Of a stretch of DNA of 6,137 nt, positions 6,051 through 6,137 are shown in pieces. The translations under genes and the position numbers were made by a program. The stretch is taken from assembly GCA_937885465.1 (NCBI GenBank), contig CAKZZM010000072.1, positions 1-6,137 of the forward strand, read 5' to 3'. A model generated the notes under the pieces. That model saw only the letters and a list, made by a program, of their open reading frames with translations, did no database searches and was not told the DNA's origin. The stretch's first letter is position 1, and every line of letters begins with the position of its first letter. Source of the DNA: an uncultured Bacteroidales bacterium (lineage in GTDB: Bacteria; Bacteroidota; Bacteroidia; Bacteroidales; Paludibacteraceae).

Positions 6051-6111
6051 GGGTCAAAAATTACCCATAATTACCAACAATTTGTAGTTTCCTGATTTTG
6101 GTTGACTACCT

Positions 6112-6137
6112 ATGTGTCTAAACCCTACAGAAAGTTG
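6112..6137 (+). CDS. Possible start of a gene truncated by the window edge
   Basis: An ATG at 6112 opens a frame (MCLNPTES) that runs to the end of the window. An in-frame TGA at 6103-6105 blocks any earlier start. It lies about 120 nt downstream of a good promoter, which gives it some support. Eight residues are too few to recognise a family, and the true start may be further right. Confidence 0.25.

Overview
The window looks like chromosomal DNA from a member of the Bacteroidales (phylum Bacteroidota). The evidence is two promoters of the Bacteroidota type (TTG, about 20 nt, TAnnTTTG), a DUF2147 lipocalin-like exported protein of the Bacteroidota subtype, a 1579-residue mosaic secreted surface protein with a C-terminal module typical of Prevotella/Porphyromonas/Bacteroides relatives, and a short 'MKK..Y..P' protein of a kind common in these bacteria. 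The genus cannot be fixed from the sequence alone.

Layout. Positions 1-74 hold a GC-rich hairpin, one copy of a 27-nt interspersed repeat and three tandem copies of a 7-mer that run straight into a start codon. Positions 75-500 (+) encode a 141-aa exported DUF2147 protein. Positions 501-766 are non-coding and unusually structured: five separate stem-loops, two more copies of the 27-nt repeat and a pair of 13-nt direct repeats. Positions 767-910 (-) encode a 47-aa protein whose start lies 7 nt after the stop of the large gene. Positions 918-5657 (-) encode the 1579-aa surface protein. Positions 5658-6137 are an AT-rich region between divergent transcripts. It carries the promoter of the large gene (-), a GC-rich hairpin, a strong plus-strand promoter, and a stem-loop that would form at the extreme 5' end of the resulting RNA; the gene served by that promoter lies mostly or wholly outside the window.

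Genes working together. The large surface protein and the 47-aa protein form a two-gene minus-strand operon driven from about 5690. The surface protein is exported through Sec by an N-terminal signal peptide and is probably displayed or released at the outer membrane. DUF2147 is convergent to this operon and separated from it by the hairpin cluster, so no functional link between them is implied. The least explained parts are the 47-aa partner, the repeat/hairpin cluster around the DUF2147 gene, and the structured leader at the right edge. I found no CRISPR array, tRNA, rRNA, recognisable transposase or defence gene.
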